From: Ampelomyces quisqualis
Taxonomy: Eukaryota; Ascomycota; Dothideomycetes; Pleosporales; Phaeosphaeriaceae
DNA length: 64,000 bases
Direction: 5' to 3'
NCBI GenBank assembly: GCA_018398575.1
Contig: JAGTXZ010000003.1
Location: forward strand, 2,108,001 to 2,172,000
Shown: positions 23,414 to 34,559 of the stretch, piece by piece
How positions within the stretch are numbered: position 1 is the first letter of the stretch
How the letters are laid out: the number at the start of each line of letters is the position of its first letter
Made by a program: the position numbers and the translations under genes
Notes under the pieces: generated by a model
Seen by the model: the letters and a program-made list of their open reading frames with translations, nothing else
Databases searched by the model: none
What the model was told of the DNA's origin: nothing

Positions 23414-25764
23414 TGTTAGGAAAACACAACGTTAGCAATATCTGTAACATTAGTAACACTGTTAACACAACTATACTGCTAGCTACTAGATAGTTCTTAA
23501 CTATGCTCTGCTGTGCTAAGCAATAATAGTAATACCTAGTATACTATTATTAGTAGCCTAGTTTATAGAACTCTTTTGCAAAATAGTTTATAGTTCTTGT
23601 GTTTAATATAGCTTTACACTATCTGCACAACTGTGTTACTAGTTAGCAGCCTATCTTTAACTGTGCCTAACTATAGTTTAAGTCTAAGGTAATTCCTTTA
23701 ATAGCGCTGTTACTTAGTTTAGGTTTTGCTGCAAATTTATACTATTTTTACACTTTAAATTAATTTTGTGTTACGTCTACGTATATACTTCTTTTGTAAT
23801 ACTTTTTATATTCTTATACTCTTAGAACTAGGCTATATATCTACTTAAGCGTTTTTTATCTTACAGCTTTATATAGTAGTGTACTGTACTCTGCAGTTCT
23901 ACTACTTAATTTACCTAATTTATACTAGCTCTTTAAGCTTTATAAGGATTTTCTTGTTATAATTTTACTTAATCTCTTCTTTTTTTATTGTTACACCTTG
24001 TAGACTACTGCGTAACAATGTCTTTACGTTCTACTTCTTTAGAACTTTTGTTTTTAGATTGCTTTTTAGGTTATATAGAATAATACTCTTGTATACGTTT
24101 ACTAGCTAGCTTAGTTAATATACTCTAAACATAAATTAGTCTTAGGTGCCCTGTTTGTCTTAAGGCTCTATAATTATAACCTTATTTGCTTTAATTAGCG
24201 TAATAGCTTCTGCAAACGCTATTAACGCTACTAAAATAAATGTTAAGTCTAAGTTCTTCTATTTTGCTAACATAGCGTCTATTTTAGACTTTAGCATTTC
24301 TTCTCTTAGCAGAAGAACTGTATCTTTACTAATTTTTTTTTAAAGCCTTATCTAGAGCACTAGTTGCACACATAGTACTGTTTAATTATCTACTAGGCTC
24401 TTCTAATTAGAATTAGGTCTAGTTTTAATATAAGTTCTTTTAGCTTCTAGCTTAATTACCTTATACTTTGCACTATATATAAGTAGTAAGTTAAGGTTAT
24501 TAGTAAATATTTCTTTGTTTAGCTGCTAAAAGTGCTATTAGATATGCGTTAATATAAACTGCTTAGTTTTTTTACTTTTTTTACTTTTAAACAGCGCAGC
24601 CTTAACCTAGGCTAGTATTAGAAATATTGTAATACTTTATATCTTAGCGCAGTTAAATATGTATACGCTCTTAGCTTTTGCGCTATTTAGCTCTTCTTGC
24701 AGTAGTACTATCTTGCATCTTGTTATTGCGTTAGCTATAAGCAATTAGAAGTTATCTATTTAGCATAGCTAGTAGAACGTTAGGAAGTTGCCCTTAATAC
24801 CTAAAATCTTCTAGCTCTATAGGTCTTACGTAACTAGAGTTTAACGCAGTATAAACCTTACTACAATTTTCTCTTCTAACGCTATAAGCGTTATATACTT
24901 AGGAGAATTAAGCATATTTTTAACTTCTTCTTATACCTTAAATAAGTAAGTGTTCTAGCTCTTTGCTATAACTAGGCCTAATATCTTTCTTATTTCTCTT
25001 ATATCTATAATTTTCTTAATACTTATATATACAAAGTTAGTAGTAGTAAATAGTTAAGAACTGTTTATATTGTTCTTCTTGCCTGTAAGATAGTACTAGT
25101 TTAAGAAGTTCTTATTGTCTTACAGTCTGCTAAGCGCTAAGGAGATAGAAATAAGTATCTTATAGAAACTCTTCTCTATTAGTGTACCTAAAAGGGCCTA
25201 GGCTTTCTACTAATAACTATAGTTCTTGCTTTTAATAGTCTTATACAAGTTGCCTATAATAGTGTTCTTAGATTTGCAGTTATAGAACTTGTTAAAGATA
25301 ATACGTCTCTATATTACTACGTAGCTAAGAATATTAAGAGTATCTCTTACGCTTACTTTGCTACTTTTCATAATATTTTGCGTATAGTTGTAAGTCTTAT
25401 AGTTTAGTATTTATTAAGTACGCGTTTTACTAGTATTGTGTAGCTGTATACAATTATAAATTAGCTAGTAGATAGTGCTAAATAGTGCGTAGTTATATTT
25501 AAGTAGACTTTTAGTATATAGCGTTCTTAAATATACTATAGAACTGTCTCTATATACTTCTTACTATCCTTTGTAAATTTGCGTAGTAGAACGTTTTAGT
25601 TAGACGCTGCAAAGTGCTGTTTAACTTGTAGATTAATTCTTATCTCTATTTCTTTGTCTACTATTAGTGCGCCTATACTCTATAGAAGAGTGTTATTTAT
25701 AAAGTAGATATAGAGCGTAAGAGAGTCTTTTAAGTTGCACTATTTAGATTTGCAAAGGCCTATA
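23414..25764 (-). pseudogene. Fragment F, copy 1, with CGTTAGG-type left terminus
   Basis: It begins with TGTTAGGAAAACACAACG (the other copies have CGTTAG), followed by CAATATCTGTAACATTAGTAACACTG. On the minus strand from about 25760 a frame runs through most of the fragment, for example SIQRQFYSIFKNAIYQKS, YLINTKLQDLQLYAKYYEK and REEMLKSKIDAMLA. Stops are TAG/TAA. It is colinear with 27227-29617. This is the left part of a DNA element whose right part is probably element B. The protein family is unknown. Confidence 0.5.
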
Positions 25765-26608
25765 CGTTAGGAAAATACAACGTTGGCAACATCCGCGACA
25801 TTAGCAACACTGTTGGAACAGTTAACCTACTGTCAGAATAGTTGACTAGACGGTTCTTGACCGTACTTGACTGTCCCTAGGGTCCCCTATTTGTTCTGGC
25901 TGCCTATTTAGCCTGAAACGCCCAAATTGATCCACCTAATCTACTAGACCCACCTGCCCTACCCGCGCGATTACGTAATTATTCTAAAAACCTAAAATAT
26001 AGAGCTTAATTCCCTCTTTAAAACGCACTATTTAGAATTTCTATAGCTGCTCTAGTTGCTAAGATGTACAGCAGTGAAGTTTGTAACTTTTTAATGTTCT
26101 TTGCCAAGGCTTATTTTTGCTAAAGCTCTAGCACTTTAACTAGATAATATATTATATTTTTTTTTAAAAAAATAGTAACTAAAGTGTAGATTTTACTCTT
26201 GAACTATTTTGTTTTAGTATGTTATAGTGTAGGCGTTAAGATCTATTGTGTTGAACGTACTTTAAAGTTTTTTTAAAAAAGTTTATAACTTCAACGCGCG
26301 ATATCTTAATAACTAGAGCAGCTGCAAAAATTCTAAATAGTGCATTTTAAAGAGGGAATTCTGCTCTATATTTTTATTTTTAGGTTACTTACGTAATTAT
26401 AAAAATACAGCTATATGTAAAATTGGCGACATTAGCAACTTTGTTAGATCTAGCAACTCTGGCAACTCTGTTAGGTTACTGTTAGGTTGCTAGCGACTAG
26501 AAGTGAGTGGGGCGACTTTAGCGAATTGTCTAGTAGACAGTATTGCTGTTGGGCCGCCGCAGGTTGCAGCGATTAGGCCGACCAGAATAATCTTAAATTT
26601 TCCTAACG
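25765..26608 (+). mobile_element. 844-bp non-autonomous element with TA target duplication
   Basis: The termini CGTTAGGAAAAT and ATTTTCCTAACG form a perfect 12-bp inverted repeat. TA flanks both sides (25763-25764 and 26609-26610). The F2/G3 junction at 29614-29620 (CCTATAGTAATAATTTT) is the same site without the insertion. The left 100 bp resemble the F terminus and the right 170 bp resemble the B terminus. It is visibly richer in GC and in CA/TG than its surroundings, so it is young or was spared from RIP. It has no coding capacity of note. Confidence 0.85.
25971..26397. mobile_element. Fold-back (long inverted repeat) element inside the 844-bp element
   Basis: The sequence from TTACGTAA at 25971 for about 100 bp (including TTCCCTCTTTAAAACGCACT and GCTGCTCTAGTTG) recurs in reverse complement ending at 26397 (TTACGTAA). 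The arms are roughly 85-90% identical by eye, with a central 200-bp AT-rich loop. It looks like a palindromic MITE that inserted into the other one. I see no clear target duplication. Confidence 0.72.
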
Positions 26609-26610
26609 TA

Positions 26611-27226
26611 GGAATAATTTTAGCCTTCTATGCAGCTAGTGCGCAGCCTTATCTACTTACTATAGATGCTACTAACTGTAGCTTTTCTAGTATTAAAGAG
26701 TTTTTTTTGTATATATATAGGAATGTCTGTTAGTTAGTTATAGAGCACTATTCTTAACTATTATCTTTAGCTCTATATTAACTAGTTTTATTCTTTAATT
26801 AGTCTTCTTGCACTTTAGTTTAGTTCTTAAAGTGCGCATACTCTATAATTATTATAAGTATAGCTAATCTTGTTTTTTCTATACCTATTATATATCTAAA
26901 TATACTACTATTGTCTAAAGATAGCTCTTTTTTATAGAGTATATAGGCTTCTATTAGTTAGTATACTATAAATAGAACTATTAGTCTCTATAATAAATAT
27001 AGTATTATAGGCGCGTTATCCTTAAAGTCTTTTAGAAGAAATCTAAAGAAGTTAGCTACTTTCTGCTATTTGTTCTCTTAGCAGTGTTCTATTACTACTC
27101 TAATTTAAGCTTGCAGTCTATCTGCTGTTCTGTCTTATATATTAGTTGCGTAGATTATAGTTACAGGCTCTTTATAGTGCACTTACCTTGTGTTTAGTAG
27201 AGCTTAAAGCTATAGCCTTTCTTCTA
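26611..27226 (-). pseudogene. Fragment G, copy 2
   Basis: Continuous with fragment F1 when the 844-bp element is removed. It matches 22345-22915 closely, then stops at CTTCTA, where F copy 2 begins with CGTTAG. The minus-strand frame is as in copy 1. The upstream part AATTTTAGCCTTCTATGCAG is absent from copy 1 because hAT-1 inserted there. Confidence 0.5.
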
Positions 27227-29617
27227 CGTTAGAAAAACACAACGTTAGTAATATCTGCAACATTAGTAACACTATTAACACAACTATACTACTAGCTACT
27301 AAATAGTTCTTAACTATGCTCTGCTATGCTAAGTAATAACAGTAATGCTTAGTATACTATTATTAGCAGCCTAGCTTATAGAACTCTTTGCAAAATAGTT
27401 TATAGTTCTTGTATTTAATATAGCTTTGCACTATCTGCACAACTGTGTTACTACTTAGCAGCCTGTTTTTAACTATGCCTAACTATAGTTTAAGTCTAAG
27501 GTAATCTATTTAATAGCGCTGTTACTTAGTTTAAGTTTTGCTATAAATCTACACTATCTTTGCGCTTTAAATTAATTTTGCGTTACGTCTATATATATAC
27601 TTCTTTTGCAATACTTTTTATATTCTTGTGCTTCTAGGACTAGGCTATATATCTACTTAAGCACTTTTTATCTTATAGCTTTATATAGTAGTGTACTGTA
27701 CTCTACAGTTCTACTGCTTAATTTACCTAATTTATACTAGCCTCTTAAGCTTTATAGAGATTTCCTTATTATAGTTCTACTTAATCTCTTTTTCTTTTGT
27801 TATTACTTCTTGCAGACTACTACGCAACAATATCTTTATATTCTACTTCTTTAGAACTTTTGTTTCTAGATTACTTTTTAGGTTGTATAAAATAATACTC
27901 TTATATACGTCTACTAGCTAGCCTAGTTAATATACTCTAAACATAAATTAGTCTTAAGTGCCTTGTTTGTCTTAAGGCTCTGCAATTATAACCTTATTTA
28001 CTTTAATTAGTGTAATAGCTTCTGCAAACACTATTAACGCTACTAAAATAAATATTAAGTCTAAGTCTCTCTATTTTGCTAACATAGTGTCTATCTCAGA
28101 CTTTAGCATTTCTCTTCTTAGCAGAAGAACTATATCTTTGCTAATTTTTTTCTAAAGCTCTATTTAGAGCACTAGTTACACATATAGTTTGTATAAGCTA
28201 ATAAAGATTTTAGCTTAAACATTGCGTAGTACTATTTAATTATCTACTAGGCCTCTCTAATTAGAATTAGGTCTAGTTTTAACATAGGTTCTTTTAGCTT
28301 CTAGCCTAATTACCTTGTACTTTGCACTGTATATAAGTAGTAAGTTAAGGTTGTTAGTAAATATTTCTTTGTCTAGCTGCTAGAAGTGCTGTTAGATATA
28401 CGTTAATATAAACTGCTTAGTTTTCTTGCTTTCTTTGCTTTTAAATAGTGCGGCTTTAAGCTAAGCTAGTATTAAAAATGTTATAATACTTTGTAACTTA
28501 GCGCAGTTAAATATATATATGCTCTTAGCTTTTGCGCTACTTAGCTCTTTTTATAGTAAGACTCTCTTGTATCTTATTATTGCGTTAGCTATAGTAAATA
28601 GAAGTTGTCTGTTTAGTAAAGCTAGTAGAACTTTAAGAAGTTGCTCTTAATGCCTAAAATCTTCTAGCCCTATAGGTCTTGCGTAACTAGAGTTTAATAT
28701 AGTATAAACCTTACTACAATCTTCTCTTCTAACGCTATAAGCGCTATATACTCTAGAGAATTAAGTACGTTTTTAACTTTTTCTTGTACCTTAGATAAGT
28801 AGGTGTTGTAGCCCTTTGCTATTACTAGGCCTACTATTTTCCTTATCTCTCTTATATTACAACTTTCTTAATACTTGCGTATATAGAGTTAGTAGTAGTA
28901 AACAGTTTAGAACTGTTTATGTTGTCCTTCTTGCCTGTAAAATAGTGCTAGTTTAAGAAGTTTTTATTGTCTTATAGTTTTCTAAGCGCTAGAAAGATAA
29001 AAATAAGTATCTTATATAGACTTTTCTCTATTAGTATACTAGAGAGGGCCTAGGCCTTCTACTAATAACTATAGTTCTTAATTTAAATAGTTTTATACAA
29101 GTTACCTATAATAGTATTCTTAAATTTGTAGTTATAGAACTTATTAAAGATAATACGTCTTTATATTACTACGTAGCTAAGAATATAAAAGGCGTCTTTT
29201 GCACTTACTTTACTACCTCTAAATAATATTTTACGTATAGTTATAAGTCTTATAGTTTAGTATTTGTTAAGCACACGTTTTACTAATATTGTGTAGCTGT
29301 ATACAATTATATATTAGCTAGCAGATAGTACTAGATAGTGCGCAGTTGTATTTAGGTAGACTTTTAGTATATAGCGTTCTTAGATATACTATAGAACTAT
29401 CTCTACATACTTCTTACTATCCTTTGTAAATTTATATAGTAGAACGTTTTAGTTAAACGCTGCAAGGTACTATTTAACTTACAAATTAATCTTTATCTCT
29501 ATTTCTTTGTCTACTGTTAGTGCGCCTATACTCTATAGAGAGGTGTTGTCTATAAAGTAGATATAAAGCATAAGAAAGTCTTTTAAGTTGCACTATTTTA
29601 ATATGCAGAGGCCTATA
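27227..29617 (-). pseudogene. Fragment F, copy 2
   Basis: Starts CGTTAGAAAAACACAACG immediately after TA within G copy 2 and is colinear with 23414-25764, differing mainly by transitions. It runs without interruption into fragment G3, which shows that F and G belong to one element. A short extra block (about 28182-28230) is not in copy 1. The minus-strand frame is decayed and its family unknown. Confidence 0.5.
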
Positions 29618-29915
29618 GTAATAATTTTAGCCTTCTATACAGCTAGTGCGCAGCTCTATCTGCTTACTATAGATAGTGCTAACTATAGCTTTTCTAGTAT
29701 TAAAAAGTTTTTTTTGCATGCATATAAGAATGTCTATTAGTCTATTATAGAGCACTGTTCTTAACTGTTATCTTTAGCTCTATATTAACTAGTTTTATCC
29801 TTTAATTAGTTTTTTTGCACTTCTGTCTAGTTCTTAAAGTGCGTATACTCTATAATTATTATAAGTACAGCTAATCTTATTTTTCTTATCCTTATTATAT
29901 TCTTAAATATACTGC
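29618..29915 (-). pseudogene. Fragment G, copy 3 (truncated)
   Basis: Matches the first 280 bp of fragment G (AATTTTAGCCTTCTATACAG to AAATATACTGCTA). It is cut off by the inverted repeat that opens element B copy 2. Confidence 0.55.
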
Positions 29916-29974
29916 TAGCTATACTGCTATGTTACTAGTTATTTATAATATCTAGTAACATAGCAGTATAGCTA
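29916..29974. repeat. Perfect 23-bp inverted repeat with 13-bp loop at the G / B junction
   Basis: The left arm 29916-29938 (TAGCTATACTGC...) is the exact reverse complement of the right arm 29952-29974. The right arm is authentic element B sequence, also present at about 6270-6292 in copy 1, where the left arm is absent. It therefore arose at the truncation breakpoint. Confidence 0.85.
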
Positions 29975-32900
29975 ATATATATTACTATTAGAAATCTTAA
30001 CTATAAGGCACGACAACGAAGAACAACACTTGGGACACTACTAGCTAGATTTATCCTAACAGCCAAGCTTCTAGATCCTATTCTAAAGAGTAAAGTGTAT
30101 TATTACTGCATAGGCAAACTGTTGTTGCGTAAGTACTAACTATAGCGTTAACAACAAAGAGTTACTATAGAAGACAGATACTAACTAGCAACTACAGCAC
30201 TTAAAAAGGCTGCTAAATATAGTATATAGCTAGAGTGTGCTAACTAACAGACGCAATAGTATTACCTAACTATTTGTGTAATTCTAGCTAACTATAAAGA
30301 GTAAGTGCTACTAACAGGTATAAAGAAAAACAGATACTATACTTAATGCATAGTACTACTAGATAAACAAGAGAACTTGTGCAATAAATATCTGTAGCAA
30401 ACAAAAAAGTATATACGCTTGCAATAAGGTTGTTATCTTAATAAAGGACACAAGGATTACGTTTATCTAGTAGAGTACTTTAGCTAAAATTACTACAACT
30501 TTAATATACATAAGTTATTAGCTATAGATATATTGTATCTACTGCTTAAAGGGTTAGTTATAAAGATATTAGAATTTACAGAAGATATACTAATAGATAT
30601 ACACCCTAGACAAAAGAAGGGCTAGAATAGTGCTGCAGTTCTAGTAGCAGAAGATAACAGCTGTGCCTAGTTAAATAAAAGGTTTTGCTAGGTTAAGCAT
30701 AACACTAGACTAAAACAGTTTAATAATAAGAGGGCTTTTACAGAAGTGTTATAGTAGACTAGCGCAGAATAAAAAGTAGTAATTTACTAATTTGTAGTAG
30801 TAGTGTCTTTTCTGCTAGCAACTAAGGCACTGTACGTGTTGCATTTTATCTAGGCTGCGTACAATCTGCTAGTACTCTTATAATATAAGAGTTATAACAA
30901 AAACACATTAGGGTATATGTTGTTAGCTATTAAACAAATAGATATTCTAAAAGAAGAGTTTTAACCTTTTAGATAGATGCAAGAAGAAGAAAAGAATTTT
31001 AACTACTCTAAATAGCACGCGCTAACCTATATTATTAATAATATCTATATGTATAGAGCCCTTAATAGTATATGCACTAGAACAAATAGTAAGGCCTACT
31101 ATATTATAATAGTAAAACAATTCTACCTAATAATAAATAAGAGAGATTTTCTTACGCAAATCTGCTTCTATAACTCTAGACAGCTTGCGCTTATAGCGTT
31201 TGAACACAAGATAGTTATAGACTAAAGTTAATAGTACACTACTACTAACTAGCGCAAGCACACTTTTACTACAAGCATATTAATAGCAATACTATTTAAA
31301 CAACTTAAATAGTCTATACTAAGCATGTTACTAAATTCTATTATACTACTCTTTAGTAAGGTTACTACACATATTACGTTGCTAGACTTTACACATAATG
31401 CTATAGTATTTGTCTAACACTACTATTAGAAGGTAACTAGCTGCCTTATTACTCTATATAATAAAGACAGACAAGACTTTAACTCTTACTAGGTAAACAG
31501 AATAAATATAAAAATACACTTTTCTATAAGATGCTTAAGGCTATTAGGCAAACGCTACAATAACTTTAAACATTACAAAGAAGATATTATGTAATACGCG
31601 CCTAACTAGTATAGAACTAAAAAATAGCGCAAAGATTACGTGTAGGTACAAGAGTTTAAATATAAGGACTACACGCAACTGTTTTAGACTGTTGCAAACA
31701 GTAGAGCTGCAGCTTAGGTACACCTAATACTTACATTTATTAATAATAAACACTAAGATAAGAACAGAAAGAAATATAAGTATATAGGTGCCTTTTGTAA
31801 GGTTATAGCGTTTAACAACAACAGTTAAATTAATAATACAATAGAAATGCTAAGCGTACGCTGCTATACATATAGTATAAAGACTAAGTAACGCATATTA
31901 TAAGCATTTAAGGTATATAATATAATAACTATTATTTGCCTTATGCACTTAGTACTAAAGAATCTACCTACACTTAACAATAAAGTCTCTGTTTTTTATT
32001 ATATAAATAATTATATTAATTAGAACAAATATAATAGATTGTATTCTTTTACGTTTAATTAAGACTAGACACGTATAGTGTAGAATTATAAATAGAAGCA
32101 AGTGTAGCAAGACAACTAGTATGTAGCGTTAGATACAGTAAATAGAATTGTATATCTAATAATAGCTCTACTATTACTTTAGCCTACCTAATGAAACGCA
32201 AACCTACTAATATAACAAGCGCTATAACATAGAACTGTAGCGTAAGGCTGCTAACGCAACCTTCTTACTACACACTATACACTACTATAAACGCATAATA
32301 ATAGTAACTCTTATCTACGTACGCAAGTATTATAGAAATATTGCAATAGTTACCTAGAATTACTAGTTAGTGCAGATAGAAGGATAGCACTACTGTAGCA
32401 ACACTAGACACAATTGTTAAAAGATAGCATATGTAATATAATGCAACTACTAGTAGAAGAATATAACTTAATATACTCTAACATAGAATAAGAGATAAGG
32501 AGGCAGAAGATACTAGGCTGTTTCTTACAAATAACTATAGCAAAAGAACACCTACAGCAAATTATAAAAGTAATTGTATTATAACAGAACAGACTACTAT
32601 AGAACGCAGCTAACAGTTGCCTTATCTAGATAATTACACACTTTGCTATCTAATGTAACTACAACGCAGCCTAATAGATGCACTTATAACAGAATAAAAC
32701 TAAACTAAATAACAATTAGAAGCAAGCTTTGCTAGATAGAAACCTGCGTAAAAAGATAATAGAAACAGTTAATAAAGAGTTAAGCATAACACAAATTACC
32801 TCTAATATAACAACTATATTAGTGTTAAACGCAACTAGAAACAAGCACACTCTTATTAGAACAAACTAGCTGTTATATGTATACTACAACCTGCTAGTAA

Positions 32901-33200
32901 TAGACAAGTATATTAATAACCTTAATTACAATTTGTTTATGCAGACATTAGAGCACAAATTAGGCTTTAAAAGTAAATGCAATAGTATATATTACTATAC
33001 AAAGAAAAGAGATAGATAGGCGCAAATATAGATATCTATAAAGGTACGCTAGTATAGCGTATTACAAGAGATAGTTATATTAAAGATACACTAGGCGTTA
33101 TTTACAATTAAACTACAAACATAACTAGCATAGTAGTATACTAGATCTGTACTAACAACTTACTAGGTAAATAGTTTTCTGCGTATAGAGCTACTAGATT
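29975..33200 (+). pseudogene. Element B copy 2, long ORF
   Basis: Same frame as 6300-16670, but uninterrupted at the Gypsy A target site (30190-30205). It keeps HPRQKKGQNSAAVLVAEDNS, then RYNNFKYYKED and ALFTIKLQTQLAQ, with TAG/TAA interruptions. Together with copy 1 it shows which codons were mutated independently. Its function is unknown. Confidence 0.5.
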
Positions 33201-33205
33201 GCCTA

Positions 33206-33570
33206 TATTGCGCGCATAACTATTTATGCTAATAGTAGATAACTGTTATATACGCTAATATTTAGTAAAGAACAGAAGAACAAAAGGGTACCTAATTGCC
33301 TGTATTATGTGCACTACTATTTGTGCTAATAGTAAACAACTGTTATATACGCTAATATTTAGTTAAAGATAAAAAGGCACCTAATTGCTTATATTGCGCG
33401 CATAACTATTTATACTAACAGTAGACAACTATTGTGTACGCTAGCACGCAGTTAAGAATAGAAGAAGGCCTAATTGCCTGTATTGCGCGTATAACTATTT
33501 GTGCTAATAGTAAATAACTATTGTGTACGCTAGCACGCAGTTAAGAATAAGAAGCTATCTAATTAAACAG
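33206..33570 (+). repeat. 89-bp minisatellite in element B copy 2, 4 units
   Basis: Units near 33206, 33301, 33389 and 33480, homologous to the six-unit array of copy 1. The unit number differs between copies. Confidence 0.83.
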
Positions 33571-33785
33571 CCTAACTGCTACGCTCTAGCAAAATTTAAA
33601 GTAATATTAGACTGTATGTGTTACAAAAACCCTACTTATGCCTACAAAGTAAAAACTCTGTTGCGCTATACATATTACTTACTTTTGCTACTCTTGCTAA
33701 TAGTTTTTTAACATTTAAAGAGTAAGCGCTTACTCTGTATACTTTGTACTAAGCAGCAAATTTAAGTAATGTTAGTAGTATACTA

Positions 33786-34136
33786 TGTCTCTGTCTAAAC
33801 AAGCGCTAAAACAAGTGCTAATAGATAATAGTGCAAAGGTTAGGCTTTTAGAAGATGTAACTCTAGAACTAACATACTAAAAACTAAGACGCTGCAGAAA
33901 CTAAAAACTATCTAGACTCTAACGCTACTGTCCTTAAGCCTTAACTCTAGAATTAAAACAGAAGTACAACTAACTGCTACACTAGCCTAACTAAAAAGTT
34001 ACTTAATAAGATAGCTTAGAGATTAAATACTATATACTTCTAGATCTGCAGCTTTACTTACTTGTTAACAAGAGAAATCTAGACGCAGTAGTAGTATAAG
34101 CATAACAAGCTAACACAAACTAAAAACCTATAGAAC
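33786..34136 (+). pseudogene. Element B copy 2, second ORF, part 1
   Basis: Starts ATGTCTCTGTCTAAACAAG like 17425 in copy 1 and is cut at TATAGAAC (34129-34136), the hAT-2 target duplication. It continues at 40188. Its family is unknown. Confidence 0.5.
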
Positions 34137-34345
34137 TACGCTAGTAAATGGGTAGAAGGTACCCCCCTTTAGGTAGAAGGTAGGTAGAGGTTAACAGCGT
34201 AGGGGGTAGAGTAGAGGTTGGGTTATAGTAGGGCTAGGGTATAGGTTGGGGTTAGGTCGCACAGGTACTAGGTATAGGTTAGGTTCGTGGTTAGGTTAAG
34301 CTACCTACTATTAGGTTATACTTATGCAACGCCCTTTACTATAAC
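34137..34345 (-). repeat. 3' terminal region of hAT-2 with telomere-like phrases
   Basis: TIR followed by dense GGTAGAAGG, GGTTGGG and GGGGTTAGG phrases (minus strand CCTAACC, CCCCAACC). The same arrangement occurs at 22090-22336 and 45850-46091. Such subterminal repeats usually bind hAT transposase; the likeness to TTAGGG telomere repeats is noted. Confidence 0.7.
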
Positions 34346-34559
34346 CCTTGAAATAGTATGTTACTTAGTATATAGTAGGGCAAGGGAAATTAGCTTACTA
34401 AAGGAATAATCTTAAAATTAGAGACGTTACTAGAGTAACATCTATTAAAATTAGTGCATAGAAACTAAATCTTAGTATAGAAACACAATTTTTAAATTTA
34501 GTAGTGTTTAATTAGCTAGCGAGCTTTTCTTTATTACAATTCTTTATTACGCTAACTAG

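Noticed and set aside
26503..26733. 76-codon frame across the end of the 844-bp element
   Set aside because: It spans a transposon terminus, the TA duplication and fragment G, so it is accidental; it survives because this stretch is RIP-poor.
29916..29974. Rho-independent terminator or tRNA-like hairpin
   Set aside because: The stem-loop is explained by duplication of native element sequence at a breakpoint; no T-run, no tRNA arms, and the context is fungal.
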